Shown: in pieces, positions 53,327-62,847 of the stretch
Position numbering within the stretch: the first letter of the stretch is position 1
How the letters are laid out: each line of letters starts with the position of its first letter
Assembly: GCA_025454915.1 (NCBI GenBank)
Contig: JALONN010000003.1
Location: 124,001-188,000, forward strand
Direction of reading: 5' to 3'
Length of the DNA stretch: 64,000 nucleotides
Source: Raineya sp.
GTDB taxonomy: Bacteria; Bacteroidota; Bacteroidia; Cytophagales; Thermonemataceae
Notes under the pieces: generated by a model
Database searches by the model: none
What the model saw: only the letters and a program-made list of their open reading frames with translations
What the model was told of the DNA's origin: nothing
Position numbers and translations under genes: made by a program

Positions 53327-54214
53327 TTATTTTGCAAATTGTTTAGCTACTTTCAACTCTTTAGGATTTGCCCAATCATAAAAGCCCTGTCCAGATTTTG
53401 CTCCTCTGTGTCCAGCTTGTACCATATTGACAAGAAGCGGGCAGGGGGCGTATTTAGGATTTCCAAAACCTGTGTATAAAACGTTCAAAATAGCCAGACA
53501 CACATCGAGTCCGATAAAATCTGCCAGTTGCAAAGGTCCCATCGGATGAGCCATGCCCAGTTTCATTACTTCGTCTATTTCAGCTACACCAGCCACACCT
53601 TCATAAAGTGTATAAATTGCTTCGTTAATCATGGGCATCAAGATTCTGTTTGCCACAAAACCAGGGTAATCATTTACTTCTACGGGTACTTTGTCTATTT
53701 TCTTGGTGAGTTCTGTAATTGCCTGTGTGGTTTCATCAGAAGTCAGGTAGCCACGAATCATTTCTACCAGTTTCATGACAGGTACAGGGTTCATAAAGTG
53801 CATACCAATTACTTTTTCGGGGCGTTTGGTAGCAGAGGCAATTTTGGTAATCGAAATAGAGGAGGTGTTGGTTGCCAAAATGGTATCGGGACGTGTATGA
53901 GCGTCCATGTCTGCAAATATCTTGAGTTTTAAGTCCACATTTTCAGTAGCAGCCTCTACAACCAAATCAGCGTTTTTTACGCCTTCAGCAATAGAAGTAA
54001 AAGGGTGGAGGCGTGCAAGTGTTTCAGCTTTTTGAGCCTCTGAAAGAGTTCCTTTTTTGATTTGTCTGTCTAAGTTTCCAGAGATAGTTTGTATGCCCTT
54101 ATCAAGAGCAGCCTGAGAAATATCAATCAGAGATACTTCATAACCATATTGAGCAAAAACGTGGGCAATACCATTACCCATAGTACCAGAACCAATAACA
54201 GCGATGTTTTTCAT
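53327..54214 (-). CDS. hbd: 3-hydroxybutyryl-CoA (3-hydroxyacyl-CoA) dehydrogenase
   Basis: 295 residues. It interconverts 3-hydroxyacyl-CoA and acetoacetyl-CoA with NAD(P)+ in short-chain fatty acid metabolism. The Rossmann fold begins IAVIGSGTMGNGIAHVFA. TSSISITKIA and GMHFMNPVPVMKLVE form the active-site region including the catalytic His, and DYPGFVANRILMP is the C-domain signature. The length is that of the monofunctional enzyme. A strong promoter lies at 54249-54279. Confidence 0.93.
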   Translation of the reverse strand: MKNIAVIGSGTMGNGIAHVFAQYGYEVSLIDISQAALDKGIQTISGNLDRQIKKGTLSEAQKAETLARLHPFTSIAEGVKNADLVVEAATENVDLKLKIFADMDAHTRPDTILATNTSSISITKIASATKRPEKVIGMHFMNPVPVMKLVEMIRGYLTSDETTQAITELTKKIDKVPVEVNDYPGFVANRILMPMINEAIYTLYEGVAGVAEIDEVMKLGMAHPMGPLQLADFIGLDVCLAILNVLYTGFGNPKYAPCPLLVNMVQAGHRGAKSGQGFYDWANPKELKVAKQFAK

Positions 54215-54248
54215 ATAAGAGTAGAAAATGTTTAAAGTTTTAATTTTT

Positions 54249-54279
54249 CAAAAATAAGCAGATGTTTAAAAAGTTCAAA
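54249..54279 (-). promoter_or_regulatory. Promoter of hbd
   Basis: On the minus strand: TTTG (54279-54276), exactly 19 bp, TATTTTTG (54256-54249). Predicted leader ~28 nt. Confidence 0.68.
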
Positions 54280-54390
54280 TCTTTAGAAGCGTTTATATTT
54301 GCAAAAACTTAAAAAAAGTCTGTAAAAACGACTCAGAATCGGAGGAGTAATAATTGTATTATTTTAAGCCTGTTTTATGGTATATATCTT

Positions 54391-54405
54391 GCTAATTAAA
54401 TTAGC
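54391..54405. promoter_or_regulatory. GCTAA-N5-TTAGC dyad
   Basis: GCTAATT-A-AATTAGC, a perfect 15-bp palindrome of the same form as the two sites before the metal-uptake operon (46089-46116). It is in the 374-bp hbd/XRE spacer, which otherwise holds the hbd promoter and the XRE operators. Confidence 0.5.
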
Positions 54406-54423
54406 ATTAAAATTAGTACAAAA

Positions 54424-54437
54424 TTTACATTTGTAAA
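54424..54437. promoter_or_regulatory. XRE operator candidate, copy 1
   Basis: TTTACATTTGTAAA, 6-bp arms around TT; identical to copies at 54501 and 54553. Confidence 0.65.
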
Positions 54438-54500
54438 CTAAAACTAAATATTTTGTTAAAATTTTGATTATAAGTATTTTAAAGTTTAGTAAAAAGAGAG

Positions 54501-54514
54501 TTTACATTTGTAAA
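54501..54514. promoter_or_regulatory. XRE operator candidate, copy 2
   Basis: TTTACATTTGTAAA, 77 bp from copy 1 and flanked like copy 3 (G before, TAG after). Confidence 0.65.
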
Positions 54515-54531
54515 TAGTGGAAAAATTATAT

Positions 54532-54566
54532 TTTGTAAAAAGCCTAAAATAGTTTACATTTGTAAA
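54532..54566 (+). promoter_or_regulatory. XRE gene promoter with operator copy 3 over its -7 box
   Basis: TTTG (54532-54535), 19-bp spacer, TACATTTG (54555-54562) fits TTTG-N19-TAnnTTTG exactly. The -7 box lies inside the third operator TTTACATTTGTAAA (54553-54566), 22 bp before the ATG. A repressor bound here would block RNA polymerase. Confidence 0.75.
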
Positions 54567-54588
54567 TAGAATAAAAACAAGTTTTGAC

Positions 54589-55014
54589 ATGGAACAAGAA
54601 GAATTGAAAATTGAATCATCTTTAGAAGAAAACAAGGATAATGAGCTTTCGGAGCGTATTAAAATTATTATAGATTTAAAAGAGCTTCAACCATCCAAAT
54701 TTGCCGACGAAATTGGCGTTCAACGCCCCAATATGTCGCATATTATTGCTGGAAGAAACAAACCCGGACTGGATTTCCTACACAAGATTGTAAAGCGTTA
54801 TCCTGAAGTAAATATTAACTGGCTTTTAAGCGGATTGGGAGAGCCTTTGTTTAATTGGAACGAACCTAAAGGAGAACAAGAAATTGAAGAAGATTCTGAA
54901 AACAGCACAACTTTTGATAAAGAAAAAAATAAAAATGTAAAAAAAGAAATTGAGAAAATTGTGGTGTTTTATACCGATAAAACTTTTGAAACATTTGAAT
55001 CTTTTAAGTGGTAA
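54589..55014 (+). CDS. XRE-family transcriptional regulator
   Basis: 141 residues. A phage-repressor-like helix-turn-helix spans residues ~22-80 (PSKFADEIGVQRPNMSHIIAGRNKPGLDFLHKI), followed by VNINWLLSGLGEP, a common Bacteroidota XRE ending, and a charged acidic/basic tail. Three identical dyads upstream, one over the -7 box, strongly suggest autorepression. It could be the controller of the nearby type IIG enzyme, but the 1.5-kb distance and the intervening hbd gene make this unproven. Confidence 0.85.
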   Translation: MEQEELKIESSLEENKDNELSERIKIIIDLKELQPSKFADEIGVQRPNMSHIIAGRNKPGLDFLHKIVKRYPEVNINWLLSGLGEPLFNWNEPKGEQEIEEDSENSTTFDKEKNKNVKKEIEKIVVFYTDKTFETFESFKW

Positions 55015-55128
55015 AATTAAAGTTTCTAAACTAATAAAATCTTATAAATAATTCATTTTCAAAAATATAACAATTGTTGTATAATATATATTATGTTAAG
55101 TAGTAATTTCAATAACTTCCCTATCAAC

Positions 55129-56382
55129 ATGAAATCCTCTAAAAAACTATTCTTGAGCTTTGCGTTTTGTATATCATGCTTTTCAGGTTTTGCTCAAGGA
55201 AAAATCATGAAAACTTTCTATGACGAACAAGAAAAAAAATTACGTGAAGAATATACTTTGGATTTGGGCGACTCTGGATGGGAAAAAAATGGCGTTTATA
55301 AAAGCTTTTACCCTTCTGGCAGACTTGCCTTAGAGGGTTTCTATAAAGAAAATAAGAAAAATGACTGGTTTAGAGAATATTACGATACTTTAGTTGCAGG
55401 GAAAAAACGAGTAAAATCGCAGGTTTTTTATGAAAATAATTTAAAAAATGGTCAGATGCTTGCCTTCGGACTCAAAGGTGATACACTCCAAAAAGCTACA
55501 TTTAAAAACGATGAATTGATAGGTTCACTCCTTGTCTATCATCCTAATGGTAAATTGCACCGTTCAGGTAATTTTGCAAATGGAAATTTGGAAGGGATTG
55601 TAAAAGAATATTATGTTAGTGGTCAGTTATACAAAGAAGCATTTTATAAGGAAGGTCAGCCTGAAGGTATTATCAAAACTTACTATGAAACTGGAAACCT
55701 AATGTCCGAAGAAACCTACGCCAAAGGTGTTTTGGCAGGACTCACCAAAGAATACTATGATGCCCCTTCCCTGCCTGTTAAAACCATTTATACCATGAAG
55801 AACAATGCCAAGGATGGTAAGGAACAAATCTTTGCTGAGAATGGTGTTTTAATTAAAGAAGTGTATTATGTAAATGGAATGCTCAATGGTGCAGCCAAAC
55901 AATGGGACAAAAATACCAAAGAACTCACCTACGAGGCTACCTACGATAAAGGATACAGAATAAATACCGAAACAGAATATTATCTGAGCAAAAAAGTTTC
56001 AAAAATCACAACATATAGCAATCAGGAACGTAATAGGAATATTATCACATATAGTGAATCCGGAGAGATTACCTACCAAGCTAATTTTATCAATAATCAG
56101 GCAGATGGTATTGTAAAGAGTATTCCTAAAGGCAGAGAAATTTATTGGGATGAAACCTATTACAAAAATGGTAAAAAAGAAGGTGAAAAGAAAACCTTCT
56201 ATCTCCCCAAAAAGAACATCAGAAGCATAGAATTCTATAAAAAAGATGTTTTGGATGGCAAATCGGAAATGTATTATGAAAATGGGAAAATAAAAGCCAA
56301 AGGAAACTACAAAGAAGGCAACAAAATAGGAAATTGGTATTTTTATGATGAAAACGGCAAAGAAGAAATAAAAAAGTTTTAG
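55129..56382 (+). CDS. Secreted MORN-repeat (YwqK-like) protein
   Basis: 417 residues from the ATG at 55129, which opens a signal peptide (to FSGFAQG); the ORF's earlier ATG at 55093 is not used in this reading. At least ten MORN_2-type repeats follow ([60 protein letters not shown]), the pattern annotated as antitoxin YwqK in many genomes. In secreted Bacteroidota proteins a toxin-antitoxin role is not supported; a cell-surface or periplasmic scaffold is likelier. The gap to purC is 25 bp. Confidence 0.83.
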   Translation: MKSSKKLFLSFAFCISCFSGFAQGKIMKTFYDEQEKKLREEYTLDLGDSGWEKNGVYKSFYPSGRLALEGFYKENKKNDWFREYYDTLVAGKKRVKSQVFYENNLKNGQMLAFGLKGDTLQKATFKNDELIGSLLVYHPNGKLHRSGNFANGNLEGIVKEYYVSGQLYKEAFYKEGQPEGIIKTYYETGNLMSEETYAKGVLAGLTKEYYDAPSLPVKTIYTMKNNAKDGKEQIFAENGVLIKEVYYVNGMLNGAAKQWDKNTKELTYEATYDKGYRINTETEYYLSKKVSKITTYSNQERNRNIITYSESGEITYQANFINNQADGIVKSIPKGREIYWDETYYKNGKKEGEKKTFYLPKKNIRSIEFYKKDVLDGKSEMYYENGKIKAKGNYKEGNKIGNWYFYDENGKEEIKKF

Positions 56383-56407
56383 ATTTGGGCAAAAATACTT
56401 CGTAATA

Positions 56408-57340
56408 ATGGCTATACAAGGAACTAACTTCAATTTACCCAAACAAACAGGCTTTTATAAAGGAAAAGTCAGAGATGTATATTATCTGGAAGACAATAAA
56501 ATGGCTGTAGTGGTTACTGACCGTATTTCAGCATTTGATGTAATTCTGCCTGCTCCCATTCCCTACAAAGGACAAATCCTAAATCAGATAGCTTGGCATT
56601 TTTTACAGGCTACTCAAGAAATTGTTCCTAACTGGGCTGAAAGCAATCCTCATCCCAATATCACCATTGGTAAACAATGCCAGCCATTTGCCGTAGAAAT
56701 GGTCATTAGAGGCTATTTAACAGGTCATGCCTACAGAGAATATGCACAAGGAAAAAGAATGCTTTGTGGTGTTGTAATGCCTGAGAATATGAAGGAAAAC
56801 GATAAATTCCCTACCCCTATCATTACGCCTACTACCAAAGCCAAAGAAGGACATGACGAAGATATTAGCAGAGAAGATATTATTGCCAAAGAAATTGTTT
56901 CTAAAGAACTCTATGAGCAATTAGAACAATATACAAGAGCTTTATACCAAAAGGGCTCAGAAATGGCAAAAGAGCGTGGTTTAATTCTTGTGGATACTAA
57001 ATATGAATTTGGTTTGTATGAAGGCAAGGTTTATTTGATTGATGAAATTCATACACCCGATTCTTCTAGGTATTTCTATGCAGAAAACTATCAAGAAAAT
57101 CAGGATAAAGGATTACCACAACGACAATTATCGAAAGAATTTGTGAGGCAGTGGCTGATTGAGAATGGTTTTCAAGGAAAAGACGGACAAAAAATACCAG
57201 AAATGACAGAAGAAGTTGTTAATAGTATTTCCAAAAGATATATAGAACTCTACGAAAAAGTAACAGGAAAAACATTCGTAACACCCCCTTTAGATACAGA
57301 GAAAACTATTGAAAATGTTTTGCTAAAATATTTAACATAA
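56408..57340 (+). CDS. purC: Phosphoribosylaminoimidazole-succinocarboxamide synthase
   Basis: 310 residues, the longer form common in Bacteroidota and eukaryotes. It ligates aspartate to CAIR with ATP in purine synthesis. [44 protein letters not shown] [14 protein letters not shown] and [28 protein letters not shown] are hallmark blocks. It starts 25 bp after the MORN gene and 13 bp before the STAS gene, suggesting a shared transcript. Confidence 0.96.
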   Translation: MAIQGTNFNLPKQTGFYKGKVRDVYYLEDNKMAVVVTDRISAFDVILPAPIPYKGQILNQIAWHFLQATQEIVPNWAESNPHPNITIGKQCQPFAVEMVIRGYLTGHAYREYAQGKRMLCGVVMPENMKENDKFPTPIITPTTKAKEGHDEDISREDIIAKEIVSKELYEQLEQYTRALYQKGSEMAKERGLILVDTKYEFGLYEGKVYLIDEIHTPDSSRYFYAENYQENQDKGLPQRQLSKEFVRQWLIENGFQGKDGQKIPEMTEEVVNSISKRYIELYEKVTGKTFVTPPLDTEKTIENVLLKYLT

Positions 57341-57353
57341 AAATAGACGCACA

Positions 57354-57755
57354 ATGAAAAATAACTTATTTGAATTGAAACAAGAGGAAAAATACGTGTT
57401 ACTAAAAATTTTAGTAAACAAAATAGATGCCTCTAATGCTCTTGAATTGAAACAAATGTTTCTTTCATTTAAAGACCATCCTGAATATTCTAAAAACCTG
57501 ATTCTCAATATCAGTGAAGTAAAATACATAGATTCATCTGGATTAAGTGCTATTTTAGTAGCTCATAAGGTTTGTTTAGAATCTAAGGGGATCATGATTC
57601 TTTGTGGAACCAGTGAACATGTTATGAAACTTGTAAAAATTTCTCAATTAGATAAAATTTTAGACCTACTCCCTACCGAAGAAGAAGCAATTGATGCTGT
57701 ATTTATGAAGGAATTAGAAAAAGAATTTGGTTCTGGAGATGAAATAGTTGAATAA
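57354..57755 (+). CDS. STAS-domain anti-sigma-factor antagonist-like protein
   Basis: 133 residues, a single STAS domain of the SpoIIAA/RsbV type. The phosphorylation site region is YIDSSGLSAILVA with DSSG at 60-63, all conserved. Phosphorylation by a serine kinase would switch binding of an anti-sigma factor or other partner. No kinase or anti-sigma gene is adjacent. It follows purC by 13 bp and ends at a strong terminator. Confidence 0.85.
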   Translation: MKNNLFELKQEEKYVLLKILVNKIDASNALELKQMFLSFKDHPEYSKNLILNISEVKYIDSSGLSAILVAHKVCLESKGIMILCGTSEHVMKLVKISQLDKILDLLPTEEEAIDAVFMKELEKEFGSGDEIVE

Positions 57756-57786
57756 ATCAAACATTTCAATTTTAAAAATGTTATTT

Positions 57787-57808
57787 CCTGACTGATAAAT
57801 CAGTCAGG
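57787..57808. terminator. Intrinsic terminator after the STAS gene
   Basis: CCTGACTGAT and ATCAGTCAGG around AA, followed by TTTTTTATTTT; textbook rho-independent terminator. Confidence 0.93.
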
Positions 57809-57872
57809 TTTTTTATTTTAAAACTTTTTACATCAAATAAAAAGTTGATTTTGTAAACTATATTTTATTATT

Positions 57873-58655
57873 ATGGATATTGAAGTTTTATACCACCGAA
57901 AAAAACAAAATTTATATTTCTTTTTAGGAGCAGTTGTGATTACCAACGCTTTGGTTGCTGAAATGATAGGCACTAAAATATTCTCTTTAGAAAGAACCAT
58001 TGGCTTAGCTCCTGCTCAAATACGTCTGTTTGCAGATTTTTTACTAGACTTTAATTTAACAGCTGGTGTAATTTTGTGGCCTGTTGTTTTTGTTTGTTCA
58101 GATATTATCAACGAATATTTTGGAATAAAGGGAGTAAGAAAAATAAGTTTCATTACTGCCGGACTTATACTGTATGCATTTATAACGATTGGCATTTCCA
58201 TATATTTATCTCCTGCTGATGCTTGGTTAAAATATAATTCCGTTGATGATAACAACCAAGTTTTTAATATTAATTTTGCATTCAGAAAAATATTTAGTCA
58301 GAGTGAACGAATTATTCTTGGATCACTGGTTGCATTTTTAGTAGCACAAATTCTAGATGCTTATGTATTTCACAAGCTTCGCAAGATTACAGGTAGTAAA
58401 AATATTTGGTTGAGAGCAACAACTTCTACACTTGTATCGCAGCTAATCGATAGTTTTGTAGTTTTAATTATAGCTTTCTATCCTCCTTGGTCTATGGCAG
58501 AAATTATATCAGTTGGTATTATGAACTATATTTATAAATTTATTATTGCCATCATAATGATACCATTGTTATACATGATTCATGGTGCTATTCAAAAATA
58601 TTTAGGAAAAGATTTTTCTGAAAGATTAGTGAAGGAAGCTGGTCATCAAGTATAA
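57873..58655 (+). CDS. yhhQ: Queuosine precursor transporter
   Basis: 260 residues, six transmembrane segments. VTNALVAEMIGTKIF, the DIINEYFG block and a C-terminal LRATTSTLVSQLIDSFV block mark the YhhQ/QPTR (VUT) family, which imports preQ0/preQ1 for tRNA queuosine. The last gene before a convergent methyltransferase 5 bp away. Together with miaE at 26.6 kb, it indicates active tRNA wobble and A37 modification in this organism. Confidence 0.9.
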   Translation: MDIEVLYHRKKQNLYFFLGAVVITNALVAEMIGTKIFSLERTIGLAPAQIRLFADFLLDFNLTAGVILWPVVFVCSDIINEYFGIKGVRKISFITAGLILYAFITIGISIYLSPADAWLKYNSVDDNNQVFNINFAFRKIFSQSERIILGSLVAFLVAQILDAYVFHKLRKITGSKNIWLRATTSTLVSQLIDSFVVLIIAFYPPWSMAEIISVGIMNYIYKFIIAIIMIPLLYMIHGAIQKYLGKDFSERLVKEAGHQV

Positions 58656-58660
58656 TTTTT

Positions 58661-59395
58661 CTATTTTCTCATAAAGTTGTCTATTGCAACTGCTGTAGCA
58701 ATCGCAACATTTAAAGATTCTGCTCCACCAAATTTAGGGATTGTTACTTTTTGAGTGATAAACGGAATGAGTTCATCACTGATTCCGTTTGCTTCATTAC
58801 CCATCATTAATATTCCATTTTTTGACAAAGGTAATGTATGAATATTTTCTCCTTCAAGAAGTGTTCCATAAACAGGAACATTTGTTTGTTTAGAAAGATA
58901 TTCTTTTAAATCTGTATAAAAAATTTGTGTTCTTAAAAAACTTCCCATAGAAGAATTTATAACCTTAGGGTTGTATAAATCAACTGTTTGGTTGCTTGCA
59001 ACAACTTTTTTAACACCATACCAATCGCATATCCTGACAATAGTACCCATATTGCCAGGATCTTGAATATCATCAAGCATCAGCAATAATTCTTCTTTTT
59101 CAGGATATATGAATTTATTTTCTTTTTGATATACCACAGCAAGGCAATCCTGATTACTTTGGAGTGTGCCCATATCTATTAGTTCTTGCTCTTTGGCTGT
59201 TTCTATATGTATTTTTGAAGAAATTTGTGTTTTTTCTAAAAAAGAATCCGTAGCAAAAAGAATTTCTATTTTAAAATCAGAATGTAATAATTCCAGCACA
59301 CTTTTTGCCCCTTCAACAAAAAATAGACCTTCTTCTTTACGATATTTTTTATATTGCAAAGATTTTACAAGTTTTTGCCATTTTTTAGAAACCAT
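58661..59395 (-). CDS. SpoU/TrmH-family RNA 2'-O-methyltransferase
   Basis: 244 residues. The N-terminal RNA-binding substrate domain (KYRKEEGLFFVEGAKSVLELL) is followed by a SPOUT fold: motif 1 LDDIQDPGNMGTIVRICDWYG, motif 2 LMMGNEANGISDEL, motif 3 IPKFGGAESLNVAIATAV, all with conserved Asn, Glu and Ser. Uses S-adenosylmethionine to methylate rRNA or tRNA ribose. Its start codon is separated from that of the divergent Omp85 gene by only 5 bp. Confidence 0.92.
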   Translation of the reverse strand: MVSKKWQKLVKSLQYKKYRKEEGLFFVEGAKSVLELLHSDFKIEILFATDSFLEKTQISSKIHIETAKEQELIDMGTLQSNQDCLAVVYQKENKFIYPEKEELLLMLDDIQDPGNMGTIVRICDWYGVKKVVASNQTVDLYNPKVINSSMGSFLRTQIFYTDLKEYLSKQTNVPVYGTLLEGENIHTLPLSKNGILMMGNEANGISDELIPFITQKVTIPKFGGAESLNVAIATAVAIDNFMRK

Positions 59396-59400
59396 CTTTT

Positions 59401-62088
59401 ATGAGTTTTAAAACCAATAATACACTATTTAAAATTCTATTATTTGTTGCATCTTTTGCATCTTCCTGTTCATCCTTTATTCCAGACAAGAATATTTTGT
59501 ATAAACAATCCATCAAAGGTAATAACAATGTTGATGTGGCTGAGCTAGAAGCTCTATACAGACAACGTGTAAATAGAAAGTTCTACAAATTTATGCCTTA
59601 TGCTTCTATTTATGAAAAAAGTAGGCAAAAATTAGAAAAACAAAAACTACAAGATTCTTTAATAAGATTTGAGTATGCAAAATTAGTAAAAGAGAAACCT
59701 TCCGATTCAATACTCTTAAAAAAAGAGCTGGATAAAAAATTACATAAAATTGGTTTTATAGATTACAGACTTTACCAGTCGAAGATGTATTATGATACAT
59801 TAGTTCAAAGAGCTTATAACAGACAAAGAAGCAATAACAAAAAAGATGAAAAAAGATACTATAAAATCAGAAAGAAACGTGATAAAAAAGTTTCTAATCT
59901 GGAGCGAGAAAAGGAAAAAGGAAATTTTTGGATGCGTGTAGTAGGTGAACCCTTCAGTATTTATGATTCAGCAAATACTGAGAAAACAAGAAGGGAAATG
60001 AGAAAATACCTTATGTCCAAAGGCTATTACTCCAATCAAGTATCTGTTGAAGTAGATTCTGTACAGCTCAAGATAGGTAAAAAACCTGTTAAGACTGTCA
60101 ATGTATTGTATAAAATAAAAGAAGGTCTACCTCACAAAATAGATAGCATTTATTATGTTACAACCAACCCAGTCATAGATTCTCTGATTAGAAATACTGT
60201 AAGTAAAGTAAAAGTTGGGCAAATATTAGAGCGTTCAATCATAGACCAAGAACGAAACAGAATAGAAGCTCTTCTTCTGGAGAACGGCTATTACCATTTT
60301 GATAAACAGTATATCATTATACAGGTTGATAGTAATATTCGAAAATCAGAAAATGTATTTGTAGGCTCTACCCAAGATACAGATGTGCAGATTAAGAGTA
60401 GTAATCTTACGCATGTTCGTTTCATCATCAATAACCCTCAAAGAAAGGATACTACTAAAATTCAGAATGGAATAGGTCCCAATACTCAAATCTATTTAGA
60501 TAATATACGAGGTGAGCATATTCAATATAAAATTAAACAAGTTTCATTTGTTATCAGAGAGGAAGATAGTCAAGTTGTAGATACAAACCTTCGTCATAGT
60601 TTTTACCCAACCAATAAATCTGAACAAGTTCGTTTTTTTATGGGAGAACGAAGGTATTCTCAAAAAATCCTATATAACAAAATATTGTTCCATTCAGGAA
60701 TGCTCTATCAAAAAGGGAAATTTGACAAAACCAATCAAAATCTTGCAGGTTTAAACCTTTTTAAGTTTAGAAGCATTCAGACTAAAGATAATAGACAAGG
60801 CGATTTGGACGTTTCCATTATTGTCACACCCTATGAAAAGTATGCCTTGAACAACGATATAGGCATGACTGTTTCTCAGAACGTACCAGGTCCGTTTCTC
60901 AATACTTCTTTGGGTATCAGAAATATTTTTGGGGGTTGTGGTATTTTAGAAACTAATTTTCTTTTTTCCATTGATGGGCAAGCCAGTTTTATTAATTTGG
61001 GAGATGTCTACAGAACTACACAAATTTCGTTTGGTTCTACCTACATTACGCCTATTCTATTTTTCCCTGGAAAGTTTAAATTCAAGCCCAGTATCAACGC
61101 TTTGAATCCTAGTACACGAATTAGTGCCAGTGTTTCTTTTGTCTCTCGCCCTGAATATGGCAGACGAAATCTTCGTCTGGCAATGACCTATAACTGGCAT
61201 AAAAGTCCTTTCAAAAATTTTGGATTTCTACCAATTGATGTCAATATTATCAATACATATCGAAAGGATACACTTTTTCAAAAATTACTGGATGACTTTG
61301 CTTTACAAGGAAATAATTTGACTCTCAGTTTTAGAAATGCTTTAATTACAAGTTCTTCTTTTTATTATGAATACAATGATATTGATAACAGGAAAAATAC
61401 AACTCAAAAATACTGGCGACCTTCAGTAGAGTTTGGAGGAACATTATTGAATCTGTTTAATCGAACATTTTTAGAGAAAAATAAATTTTTCGGATTGGAA
61501 TATTTCAAATTCATGCGATTTTCTAATGAATTCAGGTTTTATCAGCCATTATCAAAAAGTAAGCCTACTAAAATGGCATACAGGCTATTTACAGGTTTGG
61601 CTCTACCTTATGGAACATCAGAAATTTTACCTTATGAAAAGTTTTTCTTCTCTGGAGGAAACACCATGCGTGGATGGATACAGAGAAGGCTTGGACCTGG
61701 AGGGTTTCAGACACCTCCTTCACTCACAAATATTGAAAAGCAAGGAAATATTATTTTAGAGGCAAATGCTGAATTTAGATTTAAGGTTTGGAGTGTGCTT
61801 AATATGGGACTTTTTGTGGATGCAGGAAATATTTGGACACTTGAAGACAAAAACTTTAAAGACGGAGGATTTTCTAACAGGTTTTATGAACAATTTGCTG
61901 TTGCTACTGGAGCTGGCTTACGATTTGATTTTTCGTTTCTTCTTATTCGCTTAGACTTAGGTTTAAGAGTTTTAGACCCTGCAAAACCTAAAGCTGAAAG
62001 ATTTGTATTAGATGAAGTTCGTCTAAAAAACTTATTTGGAGGAGAAAATGCAGCTGTACTTAATTTAGGAATTGGTTATCCATTTTAA
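59401..62088 (+). CDS. Omp85-family (BamA/TamA-like) outer-membrane lipoprotein
   Basis: 895 residues. A lipobox SFASSC after a short hydrophobic segment makes it a lipoprotein. Residues ~165-480 contain POTRA-type domains with charged, strand-rich sequence. The C-terminal ~370 residues are a 16-strand surface-antigen barrel (NNDIGMTVSQNVPG to GIGYPF) ending in Phe. The loop-6 motif region MRGWIQRRLGPGG corresponds to the VRGF/Y signature. It is one of the lipidated Omp85 paralogs of Bacteroidota and probably assists outer-membrane protein insertion. It starts 5 bp from the divergent methyltransferase gene. Confidence 0.9.
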   Translation: MSFKTNNTLFKILLFVASFASSCSSFIPDKNILYKQSIKGNNNVDVAELEALYRQRVNRKFYKFMPYASIYEKSRQKLEKQKLQDSLIRFEYAKLVKEKPSDSILLKKELDKKLHKIGFIDYRLYQSKMYYDTLVQRAYNRQRSNNKKDEKRYYKIRKKRDKKVSNLEREKEKGNFWMRVVGEPFSIYDSANTEKTRREMRKYLMSKGYYSNQVSVEVDSVQLKIGKKPVKTVNVLYKIKEGLPHKIDSIYYVTTNPVIDSLIRNTVSKVKVGQILERSIIDQERNRIEALLLENGYYHFDKQYIIIQVDSNIRKSENVFVGSTQDTDVQIKSSNLTHVRFIINNPQRKDTTKIQNGIGPNTQIYLDNIRGEHIQYKIKQVSFVIREEDSQVVDTNLRHSFYPTNKSEQVRFFMGERRYSQKILYNKILFHSGMLYQKGKFDKTNQNLAGLNLFKFRSIQTKDNRQGDLDVSIIVTPYEKYALNNDIGMTVSQNVPGPFLNTSLGIRNIFGGCGILETNFLFSIDGQASFINLGDVYRTTQISFGSTYITPILFFPGKFKFKPSINALNPSTRISASVSFVSRPEYGRRNLRLAMTYNWHKSPFKNFGFLPIDVNIINTYRKDTLFQKLLDDFALQGNNLTLSFRNALITSSSFYYEYNDIDNRKNTTQKYWRPSVEFGGTLLNLFNRTFLEKNKFFGLEYFKFMRFSNEFRFYQPLSKSKPTKMAYRLFTGLALPYGTSEILPYEKFFFSGGNTMRGWIQRRLGPGGFQTPPSLTNIEKQGNIILEANAEFRFKVWSVLNMGLFVDAGNIWTLEDKNFKDGGFSNRFYEQFAVATGAGLRFDFSFLLIRLDLGLRVLDPAKPKAERFVLDEVRLKNLFGGENAAVLNLGIGYPF

Positions 62089-62119
62089 AAAAATCCCCAC
62101 AATATTGTGGGGATTTTTT
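62088..62119. terminator. Bidirectional intrinsic terminator
   Basis: AAAAAATCCCCACAAT pairs perfectly with its complement to make a 32-nt dyad, between the convergent Omp85 and thioesterase genes. It overlaps both stop codons by 1-2 bases. Confidence 0.92.
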
Positions 62120-62669
62120 ATTTCTTATTTTTAGAATCTTTACCTTCAACAGAGTCTGTTGTAAACAGAGCCTTTAACTCTCCTGCCTCATCTGGTTTCA
62201 TTTTACCTGATAAAATAAGTCGAAGTTGCCTTCTTCTCATAGCTCCTTCATACATGGCTTTCTCCTCTTCGGTTTCTGCCACAAGTTCAGGTACATTGAT
62301 AGGATTGCCTACCTGATCAACAGCCACAAAAGTAAAGAAAGCACTATTAGTTTTGATTTTTGTTTGTTTTACAGGATTTTCTGCAAATACTTCAATATGA
62401 ACTTCCATAGAAGAATTGAAAGCTCTCGTTACTTTGGCTTGTAAGGTAACCACACTCCCCAAAGGAATAGGCTCTCTGAATGAAATATTATCAACAGAAG
62501 CAGTAACGACCACTCTATTACAATGTTTAAGAGCAGCTATGGCAGATACAACATCCATGAAGTACATCAAACGACCACCCATCAAATTATTGAGTGTATT
62601 GGTGTCATTGGGAAGCACCATTTCTGTCATGGTGGTGAAAGAATCTTTGGCTAATTTGAATTTTGACAT
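62118..62669 (-). CDS. Hotdog-fold acyl-CoA thioesterase
   Basis: 183 residues. DTNTLNNLMGGRLMYFMDVVSAIAA holds the hotdog helix with the family's catalytic Asn/Asp region (N-x-x-GG...MD), and VVTASVDNISFREPIPLGSVV is the following strand pair. Resembles the YciA/BFIT acyl-CoA hydrolases. The C-terminal lysine-rich tail (DSKNKK) is extra. Convergent to the Omp85 gene. Confidence 0.9.
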   Translation of the reverse strand: MSKFKLAKDSFTTMTEMVLPNDTNTLNNLMGGRLMYFMDVVSAIAALKHCNRVVVTASVDNISFREPIPLGSVVTLQAKVTRAFNSSMEVHIEVFAENPVKQTKIKTNSAFFTFVAVDQVGNPINVPELVAETEEEKAMYEGAMRRRQLRLILSGKMKPDEAGELKALFTTDSVEGKDSKNKK

Positions 62670-62793
62670 ATCTGTATATACTTAACATAATTTTTATTAT
62701 CTGTAAATATATGTGTAATCAAATTACACAATCAAAAGTAATATATTTTAACTAAACAATTTTATTTATATGAATCCCTTTTATAAAAAAAAT

Positions 62794-62819
62794 AAAGAGG
62801 CTGTTTAAAAAGCCTCTTT
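62794..62819. terminator. Intrinsic terminator of the homoserine dehydrogenase gene
   Basis: AAAGAGGCT (62794-62802) and AGCCTCTTT (62811-62819) with an 8-nt loop, downstream of the minus-strand stop at 62848 and ending in T's on that strand. Confidence 0.85.
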
Positions 62820-62847
62820 GATATATATATCAATAATTTTTTATCAA

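Noticed and set aside
55129..56382. Toxin-antitoxin role for the YwqK-like MORN protein
   Set aside because: It has a signal peptide and no toxin gene beside it; MORN repeats alone do not support it.
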